50,242 nucleotides of DNA from Verrucomicrobiota bacterium (GCA_028343615.1 JAOLZA010000013.1:1-50242), one strand, 5' to 3'. Shown: positions 1 to 8,808, numbered from the stretch's first letter. Numbers and translations are program-made. Notes: generated by a model from the letters alone, not told the origin.

Positions 1-2
1 GG

Positions 3-239
3 TCAGATGACAGCAAACTCTATGCCATTAATGGTAAGATGGGGAGTAAGCTTTGGGAATTTGAAACGGGAGGTGGTGTGTTCTCCTCCCCCACCATCGG
101 ATCTGATGGCACGGTTTACGTCGGGTCAGCTGACAAAAAGCTCTATGCCTTCAAGACCGACTCCAAAGGCCCCGCCAAAAGCCCGTGGCCTATGCGTGGG
201 CAAAATGCCCGGCACACGGGTCGAGTGATGAAGAAGTGA
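3..239 (+). CDS. PQQ-type beta-propeller repeat protein, C-terminal fragment
   Basis: Only the last 78 codons lie in the window; the gene starts upstream of base 1. Two propeller blades are visible: a repeat with SKLYAINGKMGSKLWEFETG and another with GSDGTVYVGSADKKLYAF. The Gly-Thr-Val-Tyr-Val-Gly-Ser followed by KLYA is the usual pattern of PQQ-like (YVTN/WD-like) blades, and the closing WPMRGQNARHTGR is a tail common in PVC outer-envelope PQQ-repeat proteins. The role is probably sugar or alcohol dehydrogenase-like or purely structural, but it cannot be assigned from the C-terminus alone. The stop codon is at 237-239 and the next gene begins 37 bases later on the same strand. Confidence 0.75.
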   Translation, partial: SDDSKLYAINGKMGSKLWEFETGGGVFSSPTIGSDGTVYVGSADKKLYAFKTDSKGPAKSPWPMRGQNARHTGRVMKK

Positions 240-276
240 CCTTGTATGGCGTGGGCGTGGCGCATATTCTTTGGCC

Positions 277-801
277 ATGCAAACACGCATTCTTCCCCTG
301 ATCGCATCGGTTGTTCTAGTTGCCACTTTATTTGCCGCGGAACCGGCCAAGTTTGCCAGTGGCATTGTCGATATCGGCATGGTGGCCAAGGATTTGGGCA
401 AGACGGCAAAATTTTATACCGAGGTAGTAGGGCTCAAGGAAGTGAAGGGCTTTGAGGCATCGGCAGAAAAGGCGACGGCATTTGGTTTAACTGACAATCA
501 ACCGGCCAAGATTCGTGTGTTTGTGCTGGGCGAGGCTCCAACCTCTACCCGTCTTAAAATTATGGCTTTCCCCGAGCGGCCGGGCAAAATGCCCAACCAG
601 AAGTTTATCCACTCATCTATTGGGATCAGCTACCTCACCCTGCGGGTGGAGGATATGACGGCCGCTTTGGCGCGCCTTAAAAAAGCCAAGGTCAAACTGC
701 TGGGAGAAACTCCGGCTTCACTGGGGGGTAATAATCGTATCACCGTTTTTCATGACCCCGATGGCAACTTTGTAGAGCTCATCGGGCCAGTGAATGAATA
801 A
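277..801 (+). CDS. Secreted VOC (glyoxalase/bleomycin-resistance fold) protein
   Basis: A 174-residue protein with a Sec signal (hydrophobic LPLIASVVLVATLFAAE) followed by one vicinal-oxygen-chelate module. The module has the paired beta-alpha-beta-beta-beta layout: IVDIGMVAKDLGKTAKFYTEVVGLKEVKGF, then ISYLTLRVEDMTAALARLKKAKVKLLGE and the closing VFHDPDGNFVELIGP. The Glu of FVELIG is the usual VOC metal ligand. VOC proteins are glyoxalases, dioxygenases or epimerases and the substrate is not predictable here. Export is unusual for the family but fits the secreted neighbourhood. An in-frame TTG at 271 would add two residues; the ATG at 277 is preferred. No clear Shine-Dalgarno is seen. Confidence 0.8.
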   Translation: MQTRILPLIASVVLVATLFAAEPAKFASGIVDIGMVAKDLGKTAKFYTEVVGLKEVKGFEASAEKATAFGLTDNQPAKIRVFVLGEAPTSTRLKIMAFPERPGKMPNQKFIHSSIGISYLTLRVEDMTAALARLKKAKVKLLGETPASLGGNNRITVFHDPDGNFVELIGPVNE

Positions 802-854
802 TTGAAAAACGGGGGCTTCTACCCCATAATAAATCCTTGATTGAGGACTGATAG

Positions 855-2225
855 ATGAACACGAATCGCCGCCAGATGTTGAAGGGGCTCTCGCTGGGAG
901 CAGGGTCTATGCTGCTTTCCCCGATGATCCAGCGGGTGATGGCTAATGCTGAAGGTAAGGAGCGTCCGCCACGTTTTGTTTTCGTTCTTCAAAGTAACGG
1001 CTTTGATGCCGTGCAGGCGTGTCCGGAGAGTATTCCGTTTCAGAAATATGCGGACCGCGAAAAATTTGAATCGATTGATCTCACACAGCACAAGCTGCCC
1101 AAGGGGCTCGCGGCTCTGGAACCTTTAAAGAGCAAGACCACAATTGTGCAGGGGCTTTCGGGTCGCTGCACCGGTGGTGGTCATTCCACTTGGGGTGGCT
1201 CCCTCGGCCAGTACCGGATATCCGGCGCCAATCTTTCACCTCAAAATGTCACGATCGATTACCAACTTGGGCAGGCCGTTCCCGGCATCCTGCCTTGGGT
1301 TGGGGTGGGAATGGCTTCGGGTGCGCGTGATGCGTTAATGAATATTACCGCGCGCGCAGCGCATAAAACCATGCCGATCATCCTGAGCCCGGAGAAGGCC
1401 TATAACTCTTTCTTCAGCGTGGTGGCCGGTGGCGAGCGGGAAAAGAATTTTCATCTGAAGCGTAACCTGCTCGATTACATGGTGGGTGACGTGAAAAAAA
1501 CCCGCAAGGCGTTGGGTTCGCTGGGTGGTGAAGAGCTGGACGCGTACTTGAGCGCTTACGATCAATTGGCCGCGCGGCAGTATCAGTTGCTGGCCAATAA
1601 GGAAGTACTCAAGAAGTCGGCACCCAAGTTGGATGACCGGTTTACCTCCACGGTGGCGACCAAACGGCTGGAGGCCCAATTCGAACTCGCCGGCTCTGCG
1701 CTTATTGGTGGGCTGAGCAACGTGGCGACCCTTACCTGTGCGGCGACCGAGATCAACGCCCAGCCTTACCTTGGAATCGGCGTAGACGTAAGCAATCACG
1801 GCTATGGACACATGGGGGGCAACAAGCGCGATGCCAAAGGCATTCCTTATTACGAGAAAACCCGCGGATGGCTTTTCAGTCTCATTGCCAAGCTCGCTCA
1901 ACGTTTGGAGAAAACTCCCGAGGGCGATGGCAACATGCTGGATAATACCATTATCGTTTACATGAGTGACGCGCCTGACACCCATCACTCGACGGGTTAT
2001 GAGTGGCCGCTGGCGATTGTCGGAAATCTCAAGGGCAAAATGAATTTGGGTGGCCGCTACATTAATTTCCCCGGATACGGAAAACCGGGCCACTACACGG
2101 TGGGCGCGTTGTACACGACGTTCCTTAATTGTGTCGGTCAACCGCAGCAAACTTTCGGTCGCCTTGATCCGGATCTGGACGAGAAGGCAATGCAAACCGG
2201 GCCGCTTTCCCAGTTGATGGCGTAA
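855..2225 (+). CDS. DUF1552 family protein with Tat-like signal
   Basis: A 456-residue DUF1552 protein. The N-terminus NRRQMLKGLSLGAGSMLLSP has twin Arg followed by a Gly/Leu-rich hydrophobic stretch, so folded export by the Tat route is likely. The DUF1552 body is recognised from RPPRFVFVLQSNGFDA near residue 35, the GGGHSTWGG region, and the late SNHGYGHMGG and YMSDAPDTHHS segments, which are His/Asp-rich and resemble the alkaline-phosphatase-like fold of the related DUF1501 family. Biochemical function is not established. GAGGA about ten bases before the ATG is a good ribosome site and fixes the start. The gene leads an operon with 2235-3899 and 3899-5830. Confidence 0.88.
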   Translation: MNTNRRQMLKGLSLGAGSMLLSPMIQRVMANAEGKERPPRFVFVLQSNGFDAVQACPESIPFQKYADREKFESIDLTQHKLPKGLAALEPLKSKTTIVQGLSGRCTGGGHSTWGGSLGQYRISGANLSPQNVTIDYQLGQAVPGILPWVGVGMASGARDALMNITARAAHKTMPIILSPEKAYNSFFSVVAGGEREKNFHLKRNLLDYMVGDVKKTRKALGSLGGEELDAYLSAYDQLAARQYQLLANKEVLKKSAPKLDDRFTSTVATKRLEAQFELAGSALIGGLSNVATLTCAATEINAQPYLGIGVDVSNHGYGHMGGNKRDAKGIPYYEKTRGWLFSLIAKLAQRLEKTPEGDGNMLDNTIIVYMSDAPDTHHSTGYEWPLAIVGNLKGKMNLGGRYINFPGYGKPGHYTVGALYTTFLNCVGQPQQTFGRLDPDLDEKAMQTGPLSQLMA

Positions 2226-2234
2226 CGCAGGCTC

Positions 2235-3899
2235 ATGATGAAGCGCCTGTTCTCTATTCTTCTTTTTAGCCTTAGCATCAGTTTCTGGCTTGAGGCGGCG
2301 GCGGGTTCCAAGTGGACGGAGCATCGTCGCGCACTGCTCATCAACGCCAGTAACGACAAGGCACATGTGCAGACCGTTAAGGCGCTCGAAAAAGCGCTGC
2401 ACACCAAAGGCTTTGTTGTCACCACGCTGGGTGATGCACCCAAGACAGACGGGGTTACTTACGAGAAATGGGTCCGCAGCATACCTACCATGGGGGTAAG
2501 TGTGTTTTATTATCTGGGCCATTTGGAAACGGAAAAGAGCACGGACGGCAAGCGCCTCTGCTACTCCATGAAAATCGGAGGCTACCGGGAAATCCCGCCC
2601 GCACGCGACCCGGCTTTGGGGCGAGCCCAAGTGGAGGACAAGCCCTGGCTTAGTTTGGAGCGGTTATCCCAGAAACTAAGCAAGAATACCGCCCGGGCAA
2701 ACATGGTGGTGATCGATTGCCTCGGCATTGATGACAAGGCCAAGTCCGGACTCAAGGACGAGGACCTGTTTGGCCAAGCTCAAGGACAGTTCCGGGGCGA
2801 GTTGTTTTCCAGTTTCTACCCGGGCAAAGGAGCTTTTCATCCCAGTTTGGAGATTCCTAAGTTCGGCCCATTGATGGCGGATGTATTGATCCAGTCCCTG
2901 AAAACGAATGGCTCACTCCCACCGCGCATTGATAAACTTGGCTATACCGTCACGCCGCGAGAGATCACCTTCGCCTTGAAGCACGAGGCGGCCAGAGTGT
3001 CCGCTCCCCCCGCGGTTTTGCAGGAAGGGCGTTTCGCGGGTGATCAGTGGGTCGACCAAAACGGTTTCTGTTTTGTTTGGTGTCCTGCGGGCACTTTTAT
3101 GATGGGCGACAAGGCCTTCGAGGATTCTCAGCCGGTGAAGGTCACCCTCTCGAGGGGGTTCTGGATCGGCAAGTACGAGACTCTGGGCGACGAGGCCAAT
3201 CTCTTCAATGCAGGTGGACAAAAGCTCGGCAACAAATACGCGAAGTTCCTGCCGCCGAGCATCGGCAGCATCGACAAGGTTTCTCCCGAAATTGTGAAAT
3301 GGCAGCTCTATGGAGTCAGTAAAGGCCTCGCTTACAAGGGCTGGACTTACGATTACCCCACCGAGGCGGAGTGGGAGTATGCAGCCCGCGCAGGCACACG
3401 GGCGGGTTATCCCTGTGCTATCAAGGACCTCGGTAAGTACGGCAACTTCGCCGACCGTACCCTCTACGAGGATCGTGAGCTGGCGCATTACATCTATGCC
3501 AACCGTGAAGCGGATGATGGCTACGGCCGGGTCTTTGCCCCCATTGGTCAGTACCATCCCAATCCTTGGGGTATACACGACATGCTGGGTAACTTGGCTG
3601 AGTTGTGCTGCACCTATTATACCGACCAGTTGATCACAGGGGCTGATCCCAATGATCAATCACTTCCTGACCCGAGAGGGTCGCGGCACCGGATATCGCG
3701 TGGCGGTTCCTGGTGCAGTCCGCCTGAATATCTGCACGTGGCTTTTCGCAACGCATTCACCGGCGCCCAGACCCCGCATGTCGGTATGCGTCTTGTACTG
3801 CGGCAAGGGGAACGGATCACACGAACCCGCACTGAAGTCACGAAGGCCCTTCAGGCGAAACTGGATGCCGAGAAAAAATCCAAGCAGAAGAAAAAGTGA
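2235..3899 (+). CDS. Caspase-like domain fused to FGE/SUMF1-like domain, both apparently degenerate
   Basis: A 554-residue secreted protein (signal within residues 1-24). Residues about 29-250 resemble a bacterial caspase-like (peptidase C14) domain: RRALLINAS opens the fold, VFYYLGH carries the presumed catalytic His96, and MVVIDCLG corresponds to the strand normally ending in Asp-Ala-Cys, here with Cys162 one position early. Residues about 277-522 are a formylglycine-generating-enzyme-like (FGE-sulfatase/SUMF1) domain: WCPAGTFMMGD, YPTEAEWEYAARAG, WGIHDMLGNLAEL, RGGSW and the closing VGMRLVL. The two catalytic Cys of true aerobic FGE correspond to Ser495 and Leu500, so maturation activity is doubtful. 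The tail is Lys-rich (KKSKQKKK). It sits 9 bases after the DUF1552 gene and overlaps the next start. Confidence 0.8.
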   Translation: MMKRLFSILLFSLSISFWLEAAAGSKWTEHRRALLINASNDKAHVQTVKALEKALHTKGFVVTTLGDAPKTDGVTYEKWVRSIPTMGVSVFYYLGHLETEKSTDGKRLCYSMKIGGYREIPPARDPALGRAQVEDKPWLSLERLSQKLSKNTARANMVVIDCLGIDDKAKSGLKDEDLFGQAQGQFRGELFSSFYPGKGAFHPSLEIPKFGPLMADVLIQSLKTNGSLPPRIDKLGYTVTPREITFALKHEAARVSAPPAVLQEGRFAGDQWVDQNGFCFVWCPAGTFMMGDKAFEDSQPVKVTLSRGFWIGKYETLGDEANLFNAGGQKLGNKYAKFLPPSIGSIDKVSPEIVKWQLYGVSKGLAYKGWTYDYPTEAEWEYAARAGTRAGYPCAIKDLGKYGNFADRTLYEDRELAHYIYANREADDGYGRVFAPIGQYHPNPWGIHDMLGNLAELCCTYYTDQLITGADPNDQSLPDPRGSRHRISRGGSWCSPPEYLHVAFRNAFTGAQTPHVGMRLVLRQGERITRTRTEVTKALQAKLDAEKKSKQKKK

Positions 3900-5830
3900 T
3901 GAAGCATTACCCGACGTTAATATTTGTTCTGTTTGCGTTTGGGCTGAAGGGGGATGAGGAATTTACCCGCAAGATTCAACCTTTCCTAAACACCTATTGC
4001 ATTTCCTGTCACGGCCCAGAAAAACAGAAGGGCAAAATCCGTTTCGACCAGCTCACAGCCAGCATGAGTGATCGTAAGGAAGCCAAATTGTGGGCACGTA
4101 TGTTGGAGGCCATGGAGTTTGGCGAGATGCCTTCAGACAGTGCCAATAAATTTCCCACCAAGGCAGAGGCACGCTTGGTGCAGGGCTGGATTAGCCGCGC
4201 CTTGGAAGCGCAGGGCCTCGCGGTGGAGGAAAAACGGGACAAGGAAGGCTACGGTAATCTTGTTTCACACGAGCTACTTTTTTCTCCTGCCGAAAATAAG
4301 AGAACCATTGATGTAGCCGCCCGTCTCTGGCGAATCACTCCCAAGGCCCTTGCCAACCTATTGCGCGGTGCGCGAATGGTTTCTAATCCTTTCGACCTGG
4401 AGAAGCCTCACGGCAATTTCCGCGACTTCAAGGGGAAATATCATTTCAACTCACTGATGGCCGAGCAAATCACCGAACTGGCCATTGCCCACTCCGATAA
4501 GGAGGCCAAGAACGCCCGCAAGATGATCGTTGGCTTGCGGGAAAAGGGGAGCACCATCGATGAAGCAAACCGGGAGGCAATCAAGCGACACTACAATACT
4601 GTGCTACGCCGGTCACCTGCGGAGAAAGAGATGGAGTCACTGATGGCTCTACTCAAGAAGGTGGATGCCGAGTTGGGAATTCCGCGTGGTCTTCAGGCTG
4701 CCTATGCCGCAATTATATTACAGCCGGAAACCTTATTTCGCTTCGAGGGAACCGGTGGGTCAGGTGATTCAAATCGGGTTAGTCTTTCCCGTCGTGAGCT
4801 GGCCACTTCACTTTCCTACGCCCTGACGGACCTGCCGTTGGATGGCAATATGCTGCGGGCATTTGAGAATAAAAAAACGCCCGTGCGTGATATTATCCGT
4901 GCTGAAGTTGGCCGTTTGTTCAAAGATGAAAAGCGACCCTACGCTAGGAATCGTCTACTGCAGTTCTTTCAGGAATATTTCGATTATCAGAAGGCTGAGG
5001 ATGTCTTTAAAGATCAGATCAAGGGCCATAAACATTGGGCTCCGGCATTGGTGTATGATCTGGATGCGCTGATCATTCATACGCTCAAAAAAGATAAGCA
5101 GGTTTTCAAGACCTTGTTGACCACCCCTGAATATTTAATTTTTGTTAATAGTCATCGCGATCACGGCAATCCGCTTGTTTACAATCTACCGCCGGACTGG
5201 AAACCAACATCCAAGCCGGTGCGATTTCCCAAGAATCAGCGGATGGGAGTACTAACCCACCCGGCGTGGTTGGTGGCTCACTCTGGAAACTTTGATAATG
5301 ATCCTATTCGGCGTGGCCATTGGATTCGCTATAAACTTTTGGGCGGTAACGTCCCGGATATCCCTATCAATGTGGATGCCAAGCTGCCCGATGAGAAAAC
5401 GATGACTCTACGTGAACGTATGCATGTGACTCGGGCCGAGACTTGCTACAAATGTCACAGCAAGATGAATCCCCTAGGATTGCCTTTTGAATTGTATGAC
5501 CACTACGGTCGCCTTCGTTTTACTGAATTGGATAAGCCGGTTGATACCACCAGTAAGGTTGTGAACACCGGTGTTGTAGGAGTGGATGGAGAGGTGGGCA
5601 GCCCTTTTGAGTTGATCAAACGGCTGGCTGATTCAAAACATTGCGAACAGGTTTTTACCCGCTACGTATTCCGGTTCTTTTTAGGCCGCAACGAAACACT
5701 CGGCGACGCCAAAACTTTACAGGAGGCACACAAGGCCTACGTGGAGGGTGATGGTAGCATGAAGGCTCTGGTAGTTTCTCTGCTCAGTTCCGATTCGTTT
5801 ATCTACCGAGCCAAAATTGAAGAACGGTAA
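3899..5830 (+). CDS. PSCyt1/DUF1592-DUF1588-DUF1585 planctomycete-type cytochrome protein
   Basis: A 643-residue secreted protein. After a short signal, CISCH at 34-38 followed by GPEKQKGKIRFDQL is the PSCyt1 heme-binding segment. The middle contains the DUF1592-like helical part (LSRRELATSLSYALTDLPLDG, LLQFFQEYFDY). CYKCH at 516-520 followed by SKMNPLGLPFELYDHYGRLR is the DUF1588 signature, and FTRYVFRFFLGRNET to SLLSSDSFIYR is DUF1585. The usual DUF1587 segment seems shortened. It probably binds c-type heme outside the cytoplasmic membrane; function is unknown. The ATG at 3899 overlaps the preceding TGA by one base, indicating translational coupling. A GTG at 3896 would add one residue. Confidence 0.88.
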   Translation: MKHYPTLIFVLFAFGLKGDEEFTRKIQPFLNTYCISCHGPEKQKGKIRFDQLTASMSDRKEAKLWARMLEAMEFGEMPSDSANKFPTKAEARLVQGWISRALEAQGLAVEEKRDKEGYGNLVSHELLFSPAENKRTIDVAARLWRITPKALANLLRGARMVSNPFDLEKPHGNFRDFKGKYHFNSLMAEQITELAIAHSDKEAKNARKMIVGLREKGSTIDEANREAIKRHYNTVLRRSPAEKEMESLMALLKKVDAELGIPRGLQAAYAAIILQPETLFRFEGTGGSGDSNRVSLSRRELATSLSYALTDLPLDGNMLRAFENKKTPVRDIIRAEVGRLFKDEKRPYARNRLLQFFQEYFDYQKAEDVFKDQIKGHKHWAPALVYDLDALIIHTLKKDKQVFKTLLTTPEYLIFVNSHRDHGNPLVYNLPPDWKPTSKPVRFPKNQRMGVLTHPAWLVAHSGNFDNDPIRRGHWIRYKLLGGNVPDIPINVDAKLPDEKTMTLRERMHVTRAETCYKCHSKMNPLGLPFELYDHYGRLRFTELDKPVDTTSKVVNTGVVGVDGEVGSPFELIKRLADSKHCEQVFTRYVFRFFLGRNETLGDAKTLQEAHKAYVEGDGSMKALVVSLLSSDSFIYRAKIEER

Positions 5831-5905
5831 GAATGTTGGAATTGTTAATCCTAAAGACAGGCGTCTACCGGATATTCTTCGCCATCGGTTAAATATATCT
5901 TTTAG

Positions 5906-6775
5906 ATGAAGGTCGCTCTGTTAAGTACTGAGAACTTGGATGATTTTGTCTGTTACGACGAATTGTTAACAGCCCCGTTAGCAGAGTTGGGTTGGGAAAT
6001 GGAGGTGGTTCCCTGGCGTGCAGACGAAGACTGGAATCGGTTTGCTGCGGTCATTGTTCGTTCACCCTGGGATTATCAGGATGAACCAGAACGGTTTATA
6101 CAGGTTCTTAAAGAAATTGATGCCACTTCATGCCGGCTTGAGAATGCATTGGAATTAATAACATGGAACCTTGATAAACGATATTTGATAGATCTCAAAA
6201 ATCAAGGGGTCCCGATTGTTCCGACAAATTTTCACGATAATTTTGAATCGGATAACCTTTACCAAGCGTTCGATATTTTTTCGTGTGATGAGATAATACT
6301 CAAACCCTGTATTTCAGCCAACGCCGACGATACTTTCCGGCTGGCTCGTGAGGAGGTTGAGGATACAAAATTTCAGTTTGAATCGCTCTTTCAAGATCGC
6401 CCTCATATGGTTCAACCGTTCCTAAAAACGGTTGTTCGCAAAGGGGAATACTCATTCTTTTATTTTGATGGTGAATTTAGCCATGCCATCTTGAAAACAC
6501 CAAAGCCCGGTGATTTTAGGGTTCAGGAAGAACATGGAGGTGTTTTACAAAGTGTGAAGCCGTCGAGTGATTCACTCAAGGTATGCGAGGAAATTATGAA
6601 CTCGCTTAAACATACTCCTTTATACGCGCGGATTGACCTTATTTTTGAAAAACATGGGGATTTTTTAATGGAAATCGAGTTGATCGAGCCTTCGCTATAT
6701 TTTAATTTAGACTCACGCTCTGCCGGGCGTTTTGCTAGTGCGTTTAATAAGCGGATGGTCTCGCGTACAGATTGA
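5906..6775 (+). CDS. Cytoplasmic ATP-grasp ligase, RimK/glutathione-synthetase-like
   Basis: A 289-residue protein with no signal peptide. The N-terminal lobe (MKVALLSTENLDDF, AVIVRSPWDYQ at about 50-60) matches the preATP-grasp fold. The central part has WNLDKRYLIDLKNQGVPIVPT, then EIILKPCISANADDTFRL, the glycine-poor ATP-binding strand. The tail RIDLIFEKHGDFLMEIELIEPSLYF carries the Asp and Glu expected to bind Mg. The pattern resembles the ATP-grasp group that includes the D-cycloserine ligase DcsG and RimK/glutathione-synthetase relatives, so an amide-bond-forming ligase is likely; the substrate is unknown. It stands alone, 75 bases after its neighbour, and its codons are more AT-rich than those of the flanking genes, which could indicate separate acquisition. 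Confidence 0.82.
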   Translation: MKVALLSTENLDDFVCYDELLTAPLAELGWEMEVVPWRADEDWNRFAAVIVRSPWDYQDEPERFIQVLKEIDATSCRLENALELITWNLDKRYLIDLKNQGVPIVPTNFHDNFESDNLYQAFDIFSCDEIILKPCISANADDTFRLAREEVEDTKFQFESLFQDRPHMVQPFLKTVVRKGEYSFFYFDGEFSHAILKTPKPGDFRVQEEHGGVLQSVKPSSDSLKVCEEIMNSLKHTPLYARIDLIFEKHGDFLMEIELIEPSLYFNLDSRSAGRFASAFNKRMVSRTD

Positions 6776-6800
6776 TAAGAACGCCAAATTAAAGGCGGAT

Positions 6801-6977
6801 ATGGACAAGACGCTGGAAACCAGATGGCAGCTCAAGTTTCAGGGCGGGGCGGTTCTTAAGGCTTACCATGCACGCATTGATATTCCCAAGGACCAGACCA
6901 ACCTCCCCACGCGCCGCGTTGGGGTTATTTTCTGCGACCACGACCGTATCTCGATAGCGTTTCCATTCACAAAGTGA
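6801..6977 (+). pseudogene. Possible short ORF or gene remnant in the gap before sulfatase 1
   Basis: The 262-base gap 6776-7037 holds an open frame of 58 codons from ATG 6801 to TGA 6977 (KTLETRWQLKFQGGAVLKAY ... CDHDRISIAFPFTK). Codon use looks coding-like, with C or G at many third positions, and the frame is open upstream into the end of the ATP-grasp gene. I do not recognise the product. It may be the 3' remnant of a lost gene or a chance frame. A reverse-strand frame covers the same bases but reads less like protein. Confidence 0.25.
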
Positions 6978-7023
6978 CACGGGCAACTTCCCAGCATTGA
7001 GGTTGACCTATCGGGAGAGTAGT

Positions 7024-7035
7024 CGGAAGCTTCCG
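7024..7035. promoter_or_regulatory. 12-bp perfect palindrome next to a sulfatase start
   Basis: CGGAAGCTTCCG is a perfect 12-base palindrome ending two bases before the ATG of the sulfatase at 7038. It occupies the position where a ribosome-binding site would be and no other Shine-Dalgarno is visible there. It could be an operator or a small occluding hairpin, or chance. Confidence 0.25.
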
Positions 7036-7037
7036 CC

Positions 7038-8735
7038 ATGCGACACGTTTCTCTTTTTATCGCGGTGCTTTGTCTTCTAATAGGCACGCAAACCCATGCG
7101 GCCAAGCAACCTAATATTGTCATTATTATGGCCGATGACATGGGGTTCTCGGATATTGGCTGTTACGGCAGTGAGATCAAGACCCCCACGCTTGATAAGC
7201 TGGCGGCAAACGGATTGAGATTCACGCAGTTTTACAACACCTCGCGCTGTTGCCCTACGCGAGCCTCCCTGCTTTCAGGTATGTACCAGCATCAGGCTGG
7301 CATCGGATTGATGACGGGCGACAACAAGCTGCCTGGTTACCGTGGTGAGCTGGGCCGTGACGTGGTGAGCATTGCCGAGGCTTTGAGCACGGGTGGTTAC
7401 CGCCGCTATATGAGCGGCAAATGGCACGTTACCAAACACACACGTCCACAGGGCCCCAAGGATAACTGGCCCTTACAACGCGGTTTTGAAAAGTTTTACG
7501 GGACCATCACTGGTGCGGGCAGTTTTTTTGATCCAGCTACTTTGTGTCGCGCAAATACCTTCATCACGCCGATGAACGATGAGAAGTATCAGCCAAAGAC
7601 GTATTACTACACCGATGCCATCAGCGACAACGCGGTAACGTTTCTGAAAGAACACGCAACGGAGTCGCCGGACAAGCCGGTTTTTCTCTACGTAGCCTAT
7701 ACCACCGCGCATTGGCCAATGCATGCGTTGCCCAAGGACATTGCGAAATACAAGGGCGTGTATGACGGCGGCTTTGCCAAGGTGCGTGCTGCGCGTTTTG
7801 AGCGGCTCAAGAAACTGGGGTTGATTGAAAAAGACATGAAAATTTCCGCACGCTCTGATGACTGGGAGAAGGCACCTAACAAGGAGTGGGATATTCGTAA
7901 CATGGAAGTGTATGCGGCGATGATCGACAACATGGATCAGGGCATCGGTCGTATTGTGTCGGAATTTGAGCGGCAAGGCACACTGGACAATACGCTTATT
8001 TTTTATCTGCAGGATAACGGAGGCTGCGCCGAGGGCTTCGGCCGTCACAAGCCGAGGAAAGAGTATCGCACTGATTATAAGCCATTGGGGCGCGATGGGT
8101 TCCAAACCAAAATATGGCCGCCCATGCAGACACGAGATGGTCGGCCGGTGAAAAACGGCCCCGATGCCATGGCCGGCCCAGAGGATACCTTCACCGGAGT
8201 AGGGCGCGGTTGGGCGAATGTATCCAATACCCCTTTTCGCGAGTACAAGCACTTCGCCCATGAGGGAGGAATATCCTCACCGTTAATTGCTTATTGGCCC
8301 AAGGGCATCAACGCCAAGCACAACGGCAATCTCGAGAGCCAGCCCGGACACCTCATTGATCTCATGGCCACCTGCGTGGATGTTGCGGGGATCAAGCATC
8401 CCAAGGAATTTGCGGGAAACAAAATCCAACCGCTGGAAGGCGTGAGCCTGAAGCCGGCTTTCAATGGGAAGAAACTTGGGCGCACAGATGCGCTTTATTT
8501 TGATCATCATCTTAATGGCGCGATCCGTGACGGGCAGTGGAAGCTGGTTCGCTACGGCGATTCCGGTCGGAATGCCAAGCTGCATCCCTGGCAACTCTAC
8601 GACATGGAGAATGATCGCTCCGAACAAAATGATTTGGCAAAAAAATATCCTGACAAGATAAAGGAGCTGGCTGCCAAATGGGAAAAGTGGGCTGTCCGGG
8701 CTCGAGTGAAACCGTGGCCATGGAACGTTGATTAG
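7038..8735 (+). CDS. Secreted arylsulfatase (sulfatase 1, Cys-type)
   Basis: A 565-residue sulfatase of the alkaline-phosphatase superfamily. A Sec signal (LFIAVLCLLIGTQTHA) precedes KQPNIVIIMADDMGFSDIGCYG, whose Asp pair binds calcium. The modification motif is CCPTR with Cys71 as the expected formylglycine residue, followed by ASLLSG. The second metal site appears in LIFYLQDNGG, and EGGISSPLIAYWP is the typical late segment. A large insert between these two, rich in WPPMQTRDGRPV and GVGRGWANVSNTPFREYKHF, resembles the arylsulfatase subgroup S1_4. It likely hydrolyses sulfate esters on saccharides outside the cytoplasm; the exact substrate is unknown. It is apparently monocistronic. Confidence 0.92.
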   Translation: MRHVSLFIAVLCLLIGTQTHAAKQPNIVIIMADDMGFSDIGCYGSEIKTPTLDKLAANGLRFTQFYNTSRCCPTRASLLSGMYQHQAGIGLMTGDNKLPGYRGELGRDVVSIAEALSTGGYRRYMSGKWHVTKHTRPQGPKDNWPLQRGFEKFYGTITGAGSFFDPATLCRANTFITPMNDEKYQPKTYYYTDAISDNAVTFLKEHATESPDKPVFLYVAYTTAHWPMHALPKDIAKYKGVYDGGFAKVRAARFERLKKLGLIEKDMKISARSDDWEKAPNKEWDIRNMEVYAAMIDNMDQGIGRIVSEFERQGTLDNTLIFYLQDNGGCAEGFGRHKPRKEYRTDYKPLGRDGFQTKIWPPMQTRDGRPVKNGPDAMAGPEDTFTGVGRGWANVSNTPFREYKHFAHEGGISSPLIAYWPKGINAKHNGNLESQPGHLIDLMATCVDVAGIKHPKEFAGNKIQPLEGVSLKPAFNGKKLGRTDALYFDHHLNGAIRDGQWKLVRYGDSGRNAKLHPWQLYDMENDRSEQNDLAKKYPDKIKELAAKWEKWAVRARVKPWPWNVD

Positions 8736-8808
8736 ACTCTTCGAATTACATTTTTATGTTAAAATCCCTGTCGCCTCTGAGCGCGATATTTATTAAAAAA
8801 ATAAAAGT

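Noticed and set aside
1335-2630. Long open frame on the minus strand (431 codons)
   Set aside because: It lies opposite the DUF1552 and caspase/FGE-like genes, whose plus-strand products show clear family motifs; the antisense product shows none.
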